From: Lachnospiraceae bacterium
GTDB taxonomy: Bacteria > Bacillota > Clostridia > Lachnospirales > Lachnospiraceae
Reading direction: 5' to 3'
NCBI GenBank assembly: GCA_015057005.1
Contig: SVFF01000001.1
Coordinates: 372,001-436,000, forward strand
Length of the DNA: 64,000 nt
Part shown: positions 42,752 through 50,707 of the stretch, piece after piece
How the letters are laid out: each line of letters opens with the position of its first letter
How positions within the stretch are numbered: the first letter of the stretch is position 1
Program-made: the position numbers and the translations under genes
The notes under the pieces: generated by a model
What the model saw: only the letters and a program-made list of their open reading frames with translations
What the model was told of the DNA's origin: nothing
Databases searched by the model: none

Positions 42752-42765
42752 AAGGAGGATCTTTT

Positions 42766-43638
42766 ATGAAAATATCAACTGAAATTGCATCTGCTGCACG
42801 AATCATCGGCGAAGAAAAAGCTGTAGAATATTTTGGCAAGGCCGGCTTTGACGCCTGGGACTTTTCCATGTTTGACATGGTAAAATATGATTGGGGCAAA
42901 AAGATCTGTCTCCCCACAGACCATCCCCTGGCTTCCCCCAATTACCTGGCTTTTGCCCGCAAATTAAAACAGATCGGACTGGATAACGGCATGGTCTGCA
43001 ATCAATCCCACGCCCCCTTCCCCACTGCCTGCGCAGAAATCCGCTCTTATTATAAGCGTGCCATTGAGTGTACTGCAGAGGCCGGCGGCCAGATTTGTGT
43101 CATTCATCCCAACAATTACGAACCCGCCCAGGTAAGTGCCGAAATGTATTGGGAACTTTTACCTTTTGCAAAAGAGTGCGGTGTTAAAATCGCTACTGAA
43201 AATATGTGGGGTTGGGATGATACCCTGGATCAATCTTCTTTTGCAGCCTGCGCCACCTCAGAAAGCTTTCTGGAGCATTTGGAGCTGGTAAACGACGATT
43301 ATTTTGTAGCCTGCCTGGATATCGGCCATGCGGAAATGCGTGGTTCCGGCTCCGGCGCGGCAAATATGATCCGCGCTCTGGGTCACCACCTGCAAGCGCT
43401 GCATATCCACGACAACGACCAGTGGAAGGATTCCCACCAGCTGCCCTTCACCATGAATATTGATTTCGCTGAAGTGGTCAAAGCCTTAAAAGAAGTCAAT
43501 TATCAGGGCTATTTTACCCTGGAAACAGACGCTTATCTGCCCAAATATTATAATGCCGAAAATATCTTTGAAGGTATTCAAAACATGGCAGACAGCGCAA
43601 GAGAATTGGCCGCAATGTTTGAACAGCAGATAGTGTAG
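42766..43638 (+). CDS. sugar phosphate isomerase/epimerase family TIM-barrel protein
   Basis: 290 residues from the ATG at 42766, seven to eight bases after AAGGAGGA. The xylose-isomerase-like barrel has its metal ligands in ATENMW, LDIGHAEM, LHIHDND and LETDAY at strand ends (Glu, Asp, His, Glu). Members isomerise, epimerise or dehydrate sugars or inositols; the reaction cannot be fixed. It is followed by a polysaccharide deacetylase gene 71 bp later and diverges from the lyxose isomerase operon, so it probably serves the same sugar programme. An in-frame extension of 63 codons through the leader repeats exists but is probably untranslated. Confidence 0.84.
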   Translation: MKISTEIASAARIIGEEKAVEYFGKAGFDAWDFSMFDMVKYDWGKKICLPTDHPLASPNYLAFARKLKQIGLDNGMVCNQSHAPFPTACAEIRSYYKRAIECTAEAGGQICVIHPNNYEPAQVSAEMYWELLPFAKECGVKIATENMWGWDDTLDQSSFAACATSESFLEHLELVNDDYFVACLDIGHAEMRGSGSGAANMIRALGHHLQALHIHDNDQWKDSHQLPFTMNIDFAEVVKALKEVNYQGYFTLETDAYLPKYYNAENIFEGIQNMADSARELAAMFEQQIV

Positions 43639-43709
43639 AATAACCTGTACATCCCGCCAAGCGGTCGCAGACAGAACAGAAAACCCAGCAAGCGAAAGGA
43701 GTCTTCATT

Positions 43710-44420
43710 ATGAAATTCAGAGAACAGAGCAAACTAAAAGCCGTCACCTTCAGCTACGATGACGGCGTCACACAGGACATCCGTCTGATCGAGCTGCTGA
43801 ATAAATATTCCCTGAAATGCACTTTTAATCTGAACTCCCAGCTTCTTGGCAAGCCCGGGATTCTGATCCGGGAAAACCAGAGAATCGCTCACTATAAGGT
43901 AGCCCCTCAGGATGTGAAATATGTTTATGCTGGTCACGAAGTGGCCGCTCACACCCTGACCCATCCTTTTCTGCCCTCCATCACGGATGAAGACGAAATC
44001 ATTCGTCAGGTAGAGCAGGACCGGCTCAATCTGTCCGAACTGGCCGGCTATGAGGTGGTAGGCATGGCCTATCCCGGCGGCGGCATCAACAATGATGACC
44101 GCGTGGCCGACATCATCCGCCGCGGCACCAATATCAAATACGCCCGCACCACAGACATCACAGACAGTTACGACTTGCAGTCCAACCTGTATCGCTTCAA
44201 CCCCAACGTTTACCATGTCATGGAGTTTGACCGCCTGATGCAGATGGGCCGGGAATTTGTGGAACTGCAGCCCGAGAAGCCCCAAATCTTCTACATCTGG
44301 GGACATTCCTATGAGATGGACTACCACCCCGATTCCTGGATCAAGCTGGAAGAATTCTTTAAGCTGATCAGCGGCCGGGAGGACATTTTCTATGGCACCA
44401 ACGCTGAGGTGCTGCTGTAA
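43710..44420 (+). CDS. polysaccharide deacetylase (NodB-type) protein
   Basis: A 236-residue CE4-like domain without signal peptide. The catalytic Asp pair is in VTFSYDDGVTQD and the zinc histidines are in GHEVAAHTLTHPFL. AYPGGGINNDDRV and FYIWGHSYEMD match the later motifs. CE4 enzymes remove N- or O-acetyl groups from glycans. The lack of a secretion signal points to an intracellular substrate such as imported acetylated sugars, in line with the isomerase gene upstream. An AAAGGAG site precedes the ATG. Confidence 0.87.
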   Translation: MKFREQSKLKAVTFSYDDGVTQDIRLIELLNKYSLKCTFNLNSQLLGKPGILIRENQRIAHYKVAPQDVKYVYAGHEVAAHTLTHPFLPSITDEDEIIRQVEQDRLNLSELAGYEVVGMAYPGGGINNDDRVADIIRRGTNIKYARTTDITDSYDLQSNLYRFNPNVYHVMEFDRLMQMGREFVELQPEKPQIFYIWGHSYEMDYHPDSWIKLEEFFKLISGREDIFYGTNAEVLL

Positions 44421-44438
44421 TATCTCGATATCAAAACG

Positions 44439-44480
44439 CCCCGGCATTCTGCCTTAACAAGCCAAATGCCGGGGTGTTTC
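44439..44480. terminator. bidirectional terminator between convergent genes
   Basis: CCCCGGCATT (44439-44448) pairs with AATGCCGGGG (44465-44474), followed by TGTTTC on plus and CGTTTTG on minus. Confidence 0.85.
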
Positions 44481-44505
44481 CCTTACCGAATCATACAATC
44501 CTAAA

Positions 44506-45363
44506 TTAAACAAAGGTATACAAATTCACATCACTCTTGTATCCGCCACCTACCACATACTGTGGAATACCGGAATCCAGCTGAGAAGCAATAAATTCAT
44601 GCATATGGCCAGCCAGCACCGCTTTCAGGCAGGGAAGCTTTTCACAGTAGTCCATAAATTCTTTGGTAACTGCATCAGGTCTTTGCTGGAGGCGGCGATA
44701 CTCCTCCCACTCCCACATCAGGTCCTCAGGACAGCCCATCAGATATGCAGGTTCGGATGCAGGTCTTCCCTCCTTGTATTTGCGGAATATGTCTGCAGAG
44801 TACAAGGGATTATGCACCATCAATACCGTGGGCACATCCTCGGCGGTAGCTTCCTTGAATAGGCGCAGCTGTTCTTCCGTCACATAGTAATAACCATTTT
44901 CCAGGGCAATAAACTTCACACCGCCTATCATCCGGGTCTGGAACCAGAAATTTCCGGGGAATGCTTCCTTTACATGTTCGAAACTCTGCGCCTTATAGGC
45001 TTCATCCTCCCAGGCCTCGCCCACATATAAACTGAATTCATGATTTCCGGCAGCTACAAATACGTCTGCCCCTTCCATCAGTTTCTTAGTATAATCCAAA
45101 TTGGCCTCTGATACAAAGTCAATCAGATCGCCCGTATGCAGAAGTGTCAGATTGTTCTCCCGGGCATAGGCAAAAATTTCCTCCGCTCTTTCAACAAGAC
45201 GCTCCGGATGCCCCTTCGTGAACGCATACTGCCGATCCTTTGCCAGCCGGATTTTTCTCTCATCATCTCTCTCATCTGCCAGGCAAAGATGATTGTCCGA
45301 GGTATGGAGCACGGAAAAGGGCTTCTGGGCTCCAACCGGAATGGTAATTTCCCGAATATTCAT
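44506..45363 (-). CDS. calcineurin-like metallophosphoesterase
   Basis: 285 residues from the ATG at 45363 (AGGAGG five bases upstream). The five metal-binding blocks are visible: LHTSDNH, LHTGDLID, AAGNHEF, MVHNPLYS and LAGHMHEF. There is no signal peptide or membrane segment, so it is cytoplasmic. It is a single-gene unit between convergent genes and nagB. The substrate is unknown; nucleotides, sugar phosphates and phosphodiesters are all possible for this fold. Confidence 0.86.
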   Translation of the reverse strand: MNIREITIPVGAQKPFSVLHTSDNHLCLADERDDERKIRLAKDRQYAFTKGHPERLVERAEEIFAYARENNLTLLHTGDLIDFVSEANLDYTKKLMEGADVFVAAGNHEFSLYVGEAWEDEAYKAQSFEHVKEAFPGNFWFQTRMIGGVKFIALENGYYYVTEEQLRLFKEATAEDVPTVLMVHNPLYSADIFRKYKEGRPASEPAYLMGCPEDLMWEWEEYRRLQQRPDAVTKEFMDYCEKLPCLKAVLAGHMHEFIASQLDSGIPQYVVGGGYKSDVNLYTFV

Positions 45364-45458
45364 AGTTTCCTCCTCATATGCAAACAACGAATGTCACACT
45401 CTGTAAGCCATTCCCATGTAAACATCAATTGATTCACATAACAAATCTCCCTTATGTC

Positions 45459-45488
45459 AAAGAGAGACACCCCACAAGAGGTGTCTCC
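45459..45488 (-). terminator. terminator after nagB
   Basis: Stem AGACACC/GGTGTCT at 45463-45487; on the minus strand it ends in CTCTTTG. It lies about 40 bases past the nagB stop. Confidence 0.75.
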
Positions 45489-45528
45489 TTCAAGCAATAT
45501 TCCAAAATCCAGTCTTGTAAAAGTACTA

Positions 45529-46269
45529 TTAGATCTTATCGATGATCTTTGCGAAAGCAGCCTCGTCACCAACAACGGTTACATCCTGGTGAAGCTGAAG
45601 GATGGAAGCGGGAACCCAAGGAGTTACATCGCCGAAGAATGCCTTCTCGATGATGTCAGCCTTGTCAGCGCCGCTTGCTACTAACAGGATCTTCTTTGCG
45701 CTCATGATGGTCTGGATACCCATGGTGTAAGCCTGAGTGGGAACCTCTTCGATAGAAGCAAAGAAACGTGCGTTAGCCTTGATGGTGGACTCGGTCAGGT
45801 CTACACAGTGGGTTCCCTTAGGGAATACTTCTGCGGGCTCATTGAAGCCGATGTGACCGTTGTGGCCCAGACCTAAGAGCTGTAAGTCTGCACCGCCGGA
45901 AGCTGCCACGATTGCATCGTACTGCTTGCAGGCTTCGTCTGCATCTGCGATGGTTCCATCAGGAACGTAGGTATTGTTCTTGTCAATATTTACATGGCTG
46001 AACAGATTGTCATTCATGAAATAATAGTAGCTCTGATCGTTGTCATGAGTCAGACCTCTGTACTCGTCCAGGTTCACACTGGTGATCTGGGAGAAGTCCA
46101 GGTCGCCCTGCTCATATCTCTCAACCAGGCACTTATAGGTTCCGATAGGGGTGGAACCGGTAGCCAGACCCAATACGGAATTGGGCTTCATAATCATCTG
46201 GGCGCTAATCACGTTAGCAGCCTTTCTGCTCATCTCATCATAGTCTTTTGCGCATACAAATTTGATCAT
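45529..46269 (-). CDS. nagB: glucosamine-6-phosphate deaminase
   Basis: 246 residues from the ATG at 46269 (AAAGGATGG upstream). Signatures are GLATGSTPIGTYK (phosphate site), SVNLDEYRGL (catalytic Asp) and LLGLGHNGHIGFNEP. NagB converts glucosamine-6-phosphate to fructose-6-phosphate and ammonia. A GlcNAc-type PTS permease follows upstream on the chromosome and murQ at 33011 also delivers GlcNAc-6-phosphate. No nagA deacetylase is in this window. The leader carries a 31-bp palindrome that could be an operator. Confidence 0.95.
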   Translation of the reverse strand: MIKFVCAKDYDEMSRKAANVISAQMIMKPNSVLGLATGSTPIGTYKCLVERYEQGDLDFSQITSVNLDEYRGLTHDNDQSYYYFMNDNLFSHVNIDKNNTYVPDGTIADADEACKQYDAIVAASGGADLQLLGLGHNGHIGFNEPAEVFPKGTHCVDLTESTIKANARFFASIEEVPTQAYTMGIQTIMSAKKILLVASGADKADIIEKAFFGDVTPWVPASILQLHQDVTVVGDEAAFAKIIDKI

Positions 46270-46330
46270 TGTATTTACCATCCTTTCGTATATTTGTCCG
46301 GGCCTGCACCTTGGGACAGGCACACACCAA

Positions 46331-46361
46331 CATCAGGAAAACACAGCGTGTCTTCCTGATG
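46331..46361 (-). promoter_or_regulatory. 31-bp palindrome in the nagB leader
   Basis: CATCAGGAA (46331-46339) and TTCCTGATG (46353-46361) are perfect inverted arms, with ACAC/GTGT extending inward. It sits about 30 to 60 bases downstream of the -10, so it could be an operator for a dimeric repressor or an RNA hairpin. Confidence 0.6.
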
Positions 46362-46389
46362 CGGCCGGGCAATTCCTCTAAACATAATT

Positions 46390-46419
46390 ATAATACCACA
46401 TCTTGAAGTACATATACAA
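46390..46419 (-). promoter_or_regulatory. nagB promoter
   Basis: Minus strand TTGTAT (46414-46419), 18 bp, TATTAT (46390-46395). Confidence 0.6.
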
Positions 46420-46449
46420 TTATTTTTTCACATCTCGCAGCAATTTTCT

Positions 46450-46662
46450 GTTACTGTTCATAGGCCAAACAACATATCAGCTCAGGATGTGCATATATCT
46501 CATGAGAGACCCTTGAAACACGTTGGCACTTAGCGAGGTCAAGGTGAAACGAAGTTCACCTTCGAGCTTAGCGTCCACTACGTGTTTCACGGAGTGCGAA
46601 CGTGTCCGAATGAGATATATGCACAGGCTGAGCGAGCGGAGGAATAGCCTATGAACAGTAAC
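46450..46662. repeat. 213-bp palindromic element with 16-bp perfect terminal inverted repeats
   Basis: GTTACTGTTCATAGGC (46450-46465) and GCCTATGAACAGTAAC (46647-46662) are perfect inverted copies. Nested inside are TGTGCATATATCTCAT (46488-46503) with ATGAGATATATGCACA (46610-46625), GAAACACGT (46515-46523) with ACGTGTTTC (46580-46588), and a central hairpin AAGGTGAA/TTCACCTT (46541-46562). No protein is encoded. It lies seven bases past the nagE stop and upstream of the nagB promoter. Confidence 0.85.
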
Positions 46663-46668
46663 TCTTTG

Positions 46669-48132
46669 CTACACCAGCTTCTTCAGTTCATCCGCCACAA
46701 ACTGCACCTTGGTGCCGATCACCACCTGCACACTGGTCTTGCCCGGGCGGATCACACCGGCGGCTCCCGCCGCTTTAATCTTCTTCTCATTCACCAGCGT
46801 GTGGTCCTTGATCTCCAGCCGCAGCCTGGTCACACAATTATCCACGGACACCACATTCTCCTTGCCGCCCAGTCCTTCCAAAATGGTCACCGCTGCCGCA
46901 TAGAAACTATCGTTGGACAGAACTGCTTTCTTTTCCGCCTCCTCGTCATCTTCTCTGCCTGGTGTCTTTAAGTCAAATTTTACGATGGCAAACCGGAATA
47001 CCAGGTAGAACACCACAAAGGCCGCTGCGCCAAGAGGCAGGATCAGCCAGGTCCTCTGGGCTGCCGGAAGTGTTGCCGAAAAGATCAAATCGGTGGCTCC
47101 CGCAGAAAAACTGAAGCCTGCCCGGAATCCCGTTATCACTGTAATAAAAGTAAAAATACCGTACAAGGCTGCGTAGATCACATATAGCATGGGAGCCAGG
47201 AACATAAAGCCAAATTCAAAGGGTTCCGTCACGCCGCACACAAAAGCACAGATGGCAGAAGACGCTACCAGACCGATGACCACTTTTTTCTTTTTCGTCT
47301 TGGCCGTCCGGATCATAGCCAGGGCTGCGCCGGGAATACCGAACATCATGCAGGGGAAAAATCCCGACATATACATCCCCAGGTCCCAGCTCACATCTGC
47401 AGAGGTCTTTCCCGCCCAGAAATTTCCCAGGTCTCCCAGACCGATGGTATCAAACCAGAACACGTTGTTCAAAGCATGATGAAGACCTGTGGGAATCAAC
47501 AGACGGTTCAAAAAAGCATAAATTCCGGCTCCCACGGCACCTAAGCCTACAATTCCCTCGCCTACGGCAATCAGCACACCAAAGATCAAAGGCCATATAA
47601 ACAGCAGGACAAAGGACACCAAAATGGATACTACGCCTGCAATAATGGCTACGCAACGTTTGCCGCTGAAAAAAGACAGCCAATCAGGCAGTCTCGTACC
47701 TTTAAACTTATTGTAACATATGGAACCGATCACGCCTGCCAAGATGCCTATGAAGGGATTGGCAACCTTATCAAATGCCAGCACATTGTTGGCACTTTCC
47801 GCAACGGCGGGCCGGATTGTAGTGACAAATCCGGTGGACAAAAGCGTGGTCATCATCAGCCAGGACACCAGGGCGGCCAGACCGCCGGTGCCGTCATTTT
47901 TCTCCGACATGCCCACTCCCACACCAATCACAAACAAAAGAGCCATGTTGTCGATCAGGGCGGCCCCGGCCTTCACCAAAAACAGCCCCAAAAGCTGCAC
48001 AGTTCCGGTCACGTCACCGCCCTGCATTGTGGCAGGAGACAGCGCATAGCCTATACCCATTAAGATTCCACAGATGGGCAGACAAGCCACAGGCAACATC
48101 AGAGACTTCCCTAATTTCTGCAAAAATTTCAT
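46669..48132 (-). CDS. nagE: PTS EIICB permease, GlcNAc/glucose type
   Basis: 487 residues from the ATG at 48132 (AGAGG site); an ATG four codons earlier is possible. The EIIC membrane domain (about 1-385) starts MKFLQKLGKSLMLPVACLPI and includes GLHHALNNVFWFD and CGVTEPFEFGFMFLAP. The EIIB domain (about 405-487) has the phosphocysteine in VDNCVTRLRLEI. It imports and phosphorylates an amino sugar or glucose; nagB next door favours GlcNAc. No EIIA domain is attached, so a separate EIIA must serve it. It follows the enzyme I gene and may share its transcript. Confidence 0.87.
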   Translation of the reverse strand: MKFLQKLGKSLMLPVACLPICGILMGIGYALSPATMQGGDVTGTVQLLGLFLVKAGAALIDNMALLFVIGVGVGMSEKNDGTGGLAALVSWLMMTTLLSTGFVTTIRPAVAESANNVLAFDKVANPFIGILAGVIGSICYNKFKGTRLPDWLSFFSGKRCVAIIAGVVSILVSFVLLFIWPLIFGVLIAVGEGIVGLGAVGAGIYAFLNRLLIPTGLHHALNNVFWFDTIGLGDLGNFWAGKTSADVSWDLGMYMSGFFPCMMFGIPGAALAMIRTAKTKKKKVVIGLVASSAICAFVCGVTEPFEFGFMFLAPMLYVIYAALYGIFTFITVITGFRAGFSFSAGATDLIFSATLPAAQRTWLILPLGAAAFVVFYLVFRFAIVKFDLKTPGREDDEEAEKKAVLSNDSFYAAAVTILEGLGGKENVVSVDNCVTRLRLEIKDHTLVNEKKIKAAGAAGVIRPGKTSVQVVIGTKVQFVADELKKLV

Positions 48133-48245
48133 ATTTCCTCTCATTCTGCCGCTTCTTTTGCGGCCGGGAATTTTTGCTGATTCCAGCTTTCTTATCTCTG
48201 CTTGGCCTGTATTGCTGTATTTTGCTTTATTCCAATATTTTTATT

Positions 48246-49865
48246 TTACCGCAGCTGTCGTATGATCCTGCGCAGTCTCAGTATCTCGGAGGGTGCCACG
48301 GAAAGTTCATCCACTCCCATTTTCACAAACTCTTCTGTCAGAAGAGGATCTGCTCCCAATTCGCCACAGATGCCCACCCAGATGCCTGCCTTGTGGCCGT
48401 TTTCCACCACCATGCGGATCATCTTCAGCACCGCCTTGTGATGGGGATTAAAAAAGGGCTCCAACTCGGCATTCTGTCTGTCCAGCGCCAGCGTATACTG
48501 AGTCAGGTCATTGGTTCCTATGCTGAAGAAATTCACCAGACCGGCCAACTCATCACTGATCATGACCGCCGCCGGAGTCTCTATCATAATGCCTTCCTCC
48601 ACATCCCGGTAAGGAATCTGCTCCGCCGCAAGTTCAGCTTTTACCCGGGCAGAAATCTCCCGGATTGCTTGTACCTCCTCCACAGAAATGATCATAGGGT
48701 ACATTATGGAAATATTTCCGTACACTGCCGCCCTGTAAAGAGCTCTCAACTGTGTCTTAAAAATCTCAGGTCTTGTCAGGCAGATTCTGATGGCCCGATA
48801 CCCCAAAGCCGGATTTTCTTCAGCCGGAAGCTTCAAATACTCAGCCTGTTTGTCAGCACCGATGTCCAAAGTGCGGACGATCAGCTTTCTGCCGGCTAAA
48901 TTCTGTGCCGCCTGCTTGTAAATAGCAAACTGCTCCTCCTCATCAGGCAGTTCCTTTTTTCCGATATACAGGAACTCACTTCTGAAAAGTCCCACACCTG
49001 CGGCATCATTTTCCAGGGCATACACCAGATCGCTGATACTGCCGATATTGGCATACAGATTGACTTTTCTTCCGCTCAGGGTCACATCCTCCTTGCCCTT
49101 CAGCGTCATAAGAAGTGCCAGCGTCTCCGCTTCCTTCTCCATTTCCGCCCGGGCCTGAATCTTTCTTTCCTCCGAAGGATTCAGCAGCAACTCGCCCTTA
49201 AAACCATCCACCAGCGCTTCCGTACCGTCCTTCAATAAGTCTATATCTATATTTACACCGATGAGTGCCGGAATATTCATAGTTCTTGCCAAAATAGCCG
49301 TATGGGATGTAACAGATCCTTCTACCGTCACAAAGGCCAGTATCCTGCTCTTATCCAGTGCAACTGTCTCACTGGGCGACAGATCACGGGCCACAATGAT
49401 CACAGGCTCCGAAAAATCATAGTCCTCTCCATCCTGCCCGCCTAAGCATCTCAGAAGCCGATCGGTGATATCCTTCACATCGGCAGCCCGGGCCTGCATA
49501 TACTCATCCTCCATGGCTGCAAACATATCCGCAAAATTATCCCCTGTCACAGCCACCGCATACTCTGCATTCATCTGCTCATTGCAAATGATATTCTCGA
49601 TGGATTCCAGATAATCCTGATCCTCCAGCATCATTTGATGCACCAAAAAGACAGCGGCGTTGTTTTCCCCCACTTCTTTCAGCGCCTTTTCATACAGACG
49701 CTGCAATTCTTCATGGGCTTTTTCTCCCGCCGCCTTCACTCTGGCAAGCTCAGCTTCTGTATCTTTTCTCCGCTCTCTGCGCACCTGACACCCTCCGTCT
49801 TTTATCACCCGGATGGGCCCCAGGGCAATGCCCTTATATACCGCTTTGCCAGCTATTTGTTCCAT
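48246..49865 (-). CDS. ptsI: phosphoenolpyruvate-protein phosphotransferase, enzyme I
   Basis: 539 residues from the ATG at 49865 after CAGGAGG; an upstream extension has no site. The phosphohistidine is in EGSVTSHTAILARTM. The PEP-binding barrel shows GVGLFRSEFLYIG, NPALGYRAIR, GIMIETPAAV, FFSIGTNDLTQYTLALDR and the cysteine region GICGELGAD. Enzyme I passes phosphate from PEP to HPr at the start of every PTS. HPr is not adjacent. It lies between trxA and the PTS permease on one strand. Confidence 0.94.
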   Translation of the reverse strand: MEQIAGKAVYKGIALGPIRVIKDGGCQVRRERRKDTEAELARVKAAGEKAHEELQRLYEKALKEVGENNAAVFLVHQMMLEDQDYLESIENIICNEQMNAEYAVAVTGDNFADMFAAMEDEYMQARAADVKDITDRLLRCLGGQDGEDYDFSEPVIIVARDLSPSETVALDKSRILAFVTVEGSVTSHTAILARTMNIPALIGVNIDIDLLKDGTEALVDGFKGELLLNPSEERKIQARAEMEKEAETLALLMTLKGKEDVTLSGRKVNLYANIGSISDLVYALENDAAGVGLFRSEFLYIGKKELPDEEEQFAIYKQAAQNLAGRKLIVRTLDIGADKQAEYLKLPAEENPALGYRAIRICLTRPEIFKTQLRALYRAAVYGNISIMYPMIISVEEVQAIREISARVKAELAAEQIPYRDVEEGIMIETPAAVMISDELAGLVNFFSIGTNDLTQYTLALDRQNAELEPFFNPHHKAVLKMIRMVVENGHKAGIWVGICGELGADPLLTEEFVKMGVDELSVAPSEILRLRRIIRQLR

Positions 49866-49931
49866 TTTTCCTCCTGTAACACAGGCTTTTGCCTGCGCCC
49901 CATCGCGCCTGTCTCTCATGGACCGGAGCAC

Positions 49932-50240
49932 TTACTTAAGCATCTCCAAAATCGCCGCTTTGGACTTTACCCCAACACTGGTTGCTGTCAACTCACCGTT
50001 TTTGAACACCAGAAGGGTGGGAATGGTCATCACGCGGAATCGCGCTGCCAGCTCCGGCTCGTCATCCACATTTACTTTGCAGATCTTGGCATCGGCAACC
50101 TCCTCTGCCAATCCCTCGATCACCGGCAACAGCATCTTGCAGGGGCCGCACCAGGGCGCCCAGAAATCCACCAATACGGGAACTTCGGACTGAATCACTT
50201 CCGCTTCAAAATTCTCCTTTGTCAAATGTAATGCTGCCAT
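49932..50240 (-). CDS. trxA: thioredoxin
   Basis: 102 residues from the ATG at 50240; the ATG two codons earlier abuts the GAGGA site directly and cannot be used well. The active site WAPWCGPCK is at residues 27-35, and the cis-proline is in TIPTLLVFKNGE. It reduces protein disulfides in the cytoplasm. Its own promoter lies at 50379-50406, leaving a leader of about 130 bases. Enzyme I follows 66 bp downstream, an unusual partner that may share the transcript. Confidence 0.94.
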   Translation of the reverse strand: MAALHLTKENFEAEVIQSEVPVLVDFWAPWCGPCKMLLPVIEGLAEEVADAKICKVNVDDEPELAARFRVMTIPTLLVFKNGELTATSVGVKSKAAILEMLK

Positions 50241-50378
50241 AATCATTCCTCACTTTCTTGTAATCGCTTTCGCACATTTTCTGTTATGTTTTCTTCCTGC
50301 CTTCTTCTCAGGCTTTTTCTTTCTTATTTCTTCTCTATTTCTTCAGCATTCCCAATTTTTTCATTGGTATGTGCTAAT

Positions 50379-50406
50379 AGTATACCATAATTCTTTTTTC
50401 AGGCAA
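50379..50406 (-). promoter_or_regulatory. trxA promoter
   Basis: Minus strand TTGCCT (50401-50406), 16 bp, TATACT (50379-50384). The leader between it and trxA is purine-rich with short stems (CCAAT/ATTGG and GCCT/AGGC). Confidence 0.6.
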
Positions 50407-50442
50407 AGACATCCCCGTAAATATCCTGATAATGATTGCATC

Positions 50443-50544
50443 TTACGCTTCCATGTACTCCCGGTAATCAGATTCGCAGGCAAACAAAATATACTCTCCC
50501 TCTACATATCCCATGTAACCGCCGGCTGTTGCATATCCCTTCAT
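50443..50544 (-). CDS. 33-residue Tyr/Gly-rich small protein
   Basis: A short frame starts at the ATG at 50544, six bases after a perfect AAGGAGGT (50551-50558), and ends with TAA at 50443. It reads MKGYATAGGYMGYVEG, then EYILFACESDYREYMEA. The first half is Gly/Tyr-rich, the second ends in an acidic amphipathic helix-like run, and there is one Cys. The strong ribosome site, clean stop and protein-like composition argue for real translation. I do not recognise an experimentally studied family. It stands alone between mfd and trxA, and could be an adaptor or regulator, but no function is claimed. Confidence 0.65.
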   Translation of the reverse strand: MKGYATAGGYMGYVEGEYILFACESDYREYMEA

Positions 50545-50631
50545 AAAAATACCTCCTTATCGAAAACTGTTTCATCTCTGTCTCCAATAAGAAGGTATCA
50601 TTTTTTGTGTCCTATAAAACTCTCTAAATAT

Positions 50632-50707
50632 GCTCGGACATTCCGGTAAAACGCTCGGACATTCCGCGAATTCCGCGAATTCTCAGTCGCTCTCAGGATT
50701 CTCAGTC
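50632..50707. repeat. cluster of short direct repeats after mfd
   Basis: GCTCGGACATTCCG occurs at 50632-50645 and 50653-50666 (21-bp period). CGCGAATTC occurs at 50665-50673 and 50674-50682, and TCTCAG at 50681, 50691 and 50700. The last copy overlaps the mfd stop region. Confidence 0.75.

Noticed and set aside
42577-42765. 63-residue N-terminal extension of the TIM-barrel isomerase
   Set aside because: It is made of the leader repeats, begins without a ribosome site, and the ATG at 42766 has AAGGAGGA in front. Kept only as a possibility in the findings.
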